Assembly (NCBI GenBank): GCA_021498095.1
Contig: JAIZWK010000001.1
Coordinates: forward strand, 1,723,666 to 1,787,665
Direction of reading: 5' to 3'
Source of the DNA: Candidatus Harpocratesius repetitus
GTDB lineage: Archaea; Asgardarchaeota; Lokiarchaeia; Sigyniarchaeales; Promethearchaeaceae
Length of the DNA: 64,000 bases
Part shown: in pieces, positions 61,571 to 64,000 of the stretch
Layout: every line of letters starts with the position of its first letter
Position numbering within the stretch: the stretch's first letter is position 1
Made by a program: the position numbers and the translations under genes
The notes under the pieces: generated by a model
The model's database searches: none
Seen by the model: the letters and a program-made list of their open reading frames with translations, nothing else
What the model was told of the DNA's origin: nothing

Positions 61571-62076
61571 AATGGATAACGAACAATCAATTAGAATGGT
61601 TGAGAGAAGATCTTTCTCGAAATCAAAATATGTGGAAATTCGTATATATGCATGTTCCAATGTATTCCACCGGTGATTACGGAAGCAATATTGAGTTGGT
61701 TAATCAACTTGAGCCGATTTTTGAAGAAAATAATGTGAATGCAGTATTTTATGGTCATGATCACCATTTTGAATCTTTTTATGTAAATCACACTTCTGCT
61801 CAAGGAATATATTATTTTGTGATAGGAACAGATGGAGCAGGCACAGATGATTTAATTGATAAAAATAAGAGGGGAGATTGTGCTTTGTCTAGCACTACTT
61901 TGAATATTTCAAATACAGAATATAACTATAACTGTTTCTACGGATCTGAATTTCAAATCTACGGTGAAATGAATTATGCATATATTAAAGTAAATGTTTT
62001 AGGAAATCAAGCCACATTTAGCGTGATAAGGAGTGCTGATGGCAGTGAAATCATAAAATTTACTCAAACAAAATAG
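61571..62076 (+). pseudogene. 5'-truncated metallophosphatase (purple-acid-phosphatase-like)
   Basis: Only the C-terminal part of a calcineurin-like phosphoesterase is left. The frame opens just after a TAA with WITNNQLEWLREDLS, which is internal sequence in related enzymes. It continues with YMHVPMYSTG, VNAVFYGHDHHFESF (the last metal-binding His pair) and a beta-rich tail. The N-terminal metal motifs (GDxH, GDxxY, GNHE) are missing. A TTG at 61600 could start a 158-residue protein, but it would lack most of the active site. Confidence 0.65.
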
Positions 62077-62156
62077 AATAAAAAATATAGTATCAGTTTT
62101 TTTTAGCAAATTTAACAATTTTATCAAAAATTCAGCTAATTGAAAAAAAATGATTT

Positions 62157-63761
62157 ATGATGAGAATAAAAAATCGAAAAAACTCGAATAAACCTTTTGA
62201 AAAATCAAACCCTACACCGAAATCATCAAAATCTACAAAATCTCGCGGATTAAAGATGATTCTTAATGATTACAAACCAATTTTATATTTTATTCCCCTA
62301 ATTATTCTTATTAGTTCCGATGATGCAACCCTCTTAGTAAATGAAGTTCTCATAATCGTTTTTTTTCAACTTGAAAATAATTTAACACCTTTTGGAATAC
62401 TTCTTGGAGTATCTCAAATTACCAAAGCGATATCGCTACTTATTTTTGGATATTTAGCTGATAAATTCCAACGAAAAAAATTATTACTTATTTCTTCTCT
62501 CTGCTGGGCAATTTCTGATATCATGATAAGTTTTTCTGAAAGTTTTGTTATGCTTTTTACATTTAGAGTTCTCAGTTCAGCATTTGCGGGAGCAGCAGCT
62601 TCAGTTATTTTGAGTCTTTTAGCCGATTCTTTTTCGAGCGATGATAGAGGGATGTCTTTTGCAATTTGGACCATGATCAGTACTATCGGTATTGCCATTG
62701 GAGGGATGCTTTGTAGTGCATTCAATAAAGTTACTGTGGATTTCGATGAATCTGCTGATGATTTTATTGCGCGTATAGCAAATATTCGCTCGACAAATTC
62801 TACTGAAATAATTCAACAATCTTGGCAAACTCCATTTTTAGTTTTTGGATTATTTGGATTAGGATTTATTTTTCTCGCAATGTTCTTTAAAGAGCCAAAA
62901 AGAGCTGCAAAAGAAAAAACTCTTGCAGATATTCTTGCTTATGATGAAGTTGATTACTCTAAATTTTATTCAATCAAATTAAGTGATTTAAAATATATTT
63001 GGAAAAGAAAAACGAATTTTTTCTTAGTTGTTAATTTTTTTGATACAATATTGGCAGGAATGTTGGTTGGTTATTTAATAATGTGGATTTCTGTTGATAT
63101 GGGATTTGATGTTAGCGATTCTTCATCTATTGGATATCTTCTTCTCTTTTTAATTCCGATTATCGGTGGTTTAATTTGGGGAAATTTCTTTTGGCCTAAA
63201 CGAGCAGATGAGGCAGTAAAGAAAGGAAAATTAACTGCTCGAGTTAGAACTGCCACATTTTTAGGTTGGGTTCATCTTCCCTTTCTATTATTGGGATTTG
63301 CATTTATTCCAAATTACCAAACAATGACTTTATTTAAAGGAGCTGTGGAGACTACTCCTTTTACTTTTGGTGTTGGATTAACTATCATGGGATTATTAAT
63401 AGGAATCGGTATGTCGTTTGAGATGGCTGTAGGACCTCTTCATTATTCTTCAATGGTCGATGTAAATTTACCAGAACATCGATCAACAATGATTGCTGCC
63501 GCTTCTTTTATGGATGCAATAGGACGTGCATTGGGAACAACTATCGGAGCTGTAATTATGGATTTTTTCATTGCACGTAATAGTCCAAGTCCAATTTCTG
63601 AAACTCTTCTTTTTTCTCTTATAACTTTTGGTGTTATTTCAGGTTTACTATGGCTTCCAATTTATAAATATGCAAACGGGGATTTTACTGAAGTATCTCG
63701 AATACTACAAGAAAGAAAAGAATTTCTGAAGCAACAACATGGAATATCTCAAGAGGAGTAG
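62157..63761 (+). CDS. MFS transporter (spinster-like)
   Basis: A 534-residue integral membrane transporter with about 12 helices. The TM2-TM3 loop reads GYLADKFQRKKLL, a motif-A signature, and TM5 has GIAIGGMLCSAF. The N-terminus is a 35-residue basic cytosolic tail (MMRIKNRKNSNKPFEKSNPT). There is a long loop after TM6 (KEKTLADILAYDEVDYS). The ceramidase-like gene begins 9 bases after its stop, so a lipid or lipid-derived substrate is plausible. Confidence 0.82.
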   Translation: MMRIKNRKNSNKPFEKSNPTPKSSKSTKSRGLKMILNDYKPILYFIPLIILISSDDATLLVNEVLIIVFFQLENNLTPFGILLGVSQITKAISLLIFGYLADKFQRKKLLLISSLCWAISDIMISFSESFVMLFTFRVLSSAFAGAAASVILSLLADSFSSDDRGMSFAIWTMISTIGIAIGGMLCSAFNKVTVDFDESADDFIARIANIRSTNSTEIIQQSWQTPFLVFGLFGLGFIFLAMFFKEPKRAAKEKTLADILAYDEVDYSKFYSIKLSDLKYIWKRKTNFFLVVNFFDTILAGMLVGYLIMWISVDMGFDVSDSSSIGYLLLFLIPIIGGLIWGNFFWPKRADEAVKKGKLTARVRTATFLGWVHLPFLLLGFAFIPNYQTMTLFKGAVETTPFTFGVGLTIMGLLIGIGMSFEMAVGPLHYSSMVDVNLPEHRSTMIAAASFMDAIGRALGTTIGAVIMDFFIARNSPSPISETLLFSLITFGVISGLLWLPIYKYANGDFTEVSRILQERKEFLKQQHGISQEE

Positions 63762-63769
63762 AATTAATT

Positions 63770-64000
63770 ATGAACATTGCATTTGGAAAAATTATTATAA
63801 CTCCAAAAAATGATGGAGTTAATGTCCCTATGGCGGGATATACCCGGTCGTTTCCTGCTCAAGGTAAACTTGATGATATCTATGCACGTGGAATGCTAAT
63901 TGAAGAAGAACCTCCATTTGAAATATCTAATTCTTCTAATTCTTCTAAATCAATTGAATCACTTGAATCACCAAAACGCTTTCTCATACTTAGTCTCGAT
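63770..64000 (+). CDS. Neutral/alkaline ceramidase-like hydrolase, N-terminal part
   Basis: The first 77 codons of a gene that runs off the window. The start MNIAFGKIIITPKNDGVNVPMAGYTRS, then KLDDIYARGMLIE and FLILSLD, follow the opening of the neutral/alkaline non-lysosomal ceramidase family (ITPxxxVPMAGY, DPLYARAL, SLD). Such enzymes split an amide from a long-chain base or similar lipid. There is a short Ser/Asn/Glu-rich insertion (NSSNSSKSIESLESP). ATG 63770 is 11 bases after an AGAGGAG ribosome site. No signal peptide is visible. Confidence 0.65.
   Translation, partial: MNIAFGKIIITPKNDGVNVPMAGYTRSFPAQGKLDDIYARGMLIEEEPPFEISNSSNSSKSIESLESPKRFLILSLD

Noticed and set aside
62414-62828. Two minus-strand frames of 103 and 69 codons
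   Set aside because: Both are antisense to the MFS transporter and show no family signature.

Overview
The window reads as chromosome of an AT-rich archaeon, most likely an Asgard archaeon of the Lokiarchaeia/Promethearchaeota type. It carries archaeal TBP, a canonical TFB and a second degenerate TFB, ribosomal protein eS26, Gar1, archaeal-type ThrRS, the wyosine enzyme Taw1 and an archaetidylserine-decarboxylase-type enzyme. It also has eukaryote-like signatures common in Asgard genomes: a JAMM/MPN+ (Rpn11/Csn5-like) metallopeptidase with all catalytic residues, and several Roadblock/LC7 proteins. Promoters look archaeal (TATA boxes about 25-30 bases before the start, some leaderless). Many genes have GGTGA/GAGG Shine-Dalgarno sequences, which several times move the start inward from the track's GTG/TTG to an ATG.

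Layout. 1-4 kb: gene end, CTP synthase, degenerate receiver domain, coiled-coil/TrmB-like protein, tandem Roadblock protein. 4-9 kb: RNase Z-like hydrolase, MFS transporter, alpha/beta hydrolase with an Asp at the nucleophile position, Asp-box propeller, RHH regulator. 9-14.3 kb: Roadblock protein, TFB-like protein, degenerate (alpha/alpha)6 glycosidase-like protein, JAMM peptidase divergent from TBP. 14.5-19.7 kb: membrane protein, GNAT, and a psd-YkgJ-unknown-membrane run, then a zinc-ribbon/FHA protein. 19.7-22.2 kb: two-subunit class I fumarase operon with a PurM/HypE-like protein. 22.5-28.9 kb: large orphan, MobB, PIN-helical protein, small orphan, eS26, CDP-alcohol phosphatidyltransferase. 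29.1-30.4 kb: decayed IS607-type element (tnpA pseudogene, probable tnpB 3' remnant). 30.5-39.2 kb: Roadblock-like protein, TFB, Gar1, EngB-like GTPase, acidic protein, HAD phosphatase, ThrRS and a Taw1 with an inserted winged-helix-like segment. 39.2-49.8 kb: ABC exporter operon (two giant FtsX-type permeases and an ATPase with a C-terminal zinc ribbon), a two-wHTH regulator and a zinc-ribbon membrane protein. 49.8-53.5 kb: partly duplicated, gene-debris-rich region, small zinc-ribbon membrane proteins, endonuclease IV-like TIM barrel, 5-formyl-THF cyclo-ligase. 53.9-64 kb: wHTH protein, then an aminosugar-type cluster (DegT aminotransferase, GlmS-like isomerase without glutaminase domain, PIG-L deacetylase, Gfo/Idh dehydrogenase), facing an acyl-CoA-ligase/PIG-L pair, a truncated metallophosphatase, an MFS transporter and the start of a ceramidase-like gene.

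The best candidates for something not yet described are the aminosugar/aminocyclitol cluster at 54.4-58.8 kb, the fumarase/PurM-like operon, the Taw1 insertion, and the exporter with the zinc-ribbon ATPase next to several zinc-ribbon membrane proteins. All function calls come from motif reading by eye; no database search was run.
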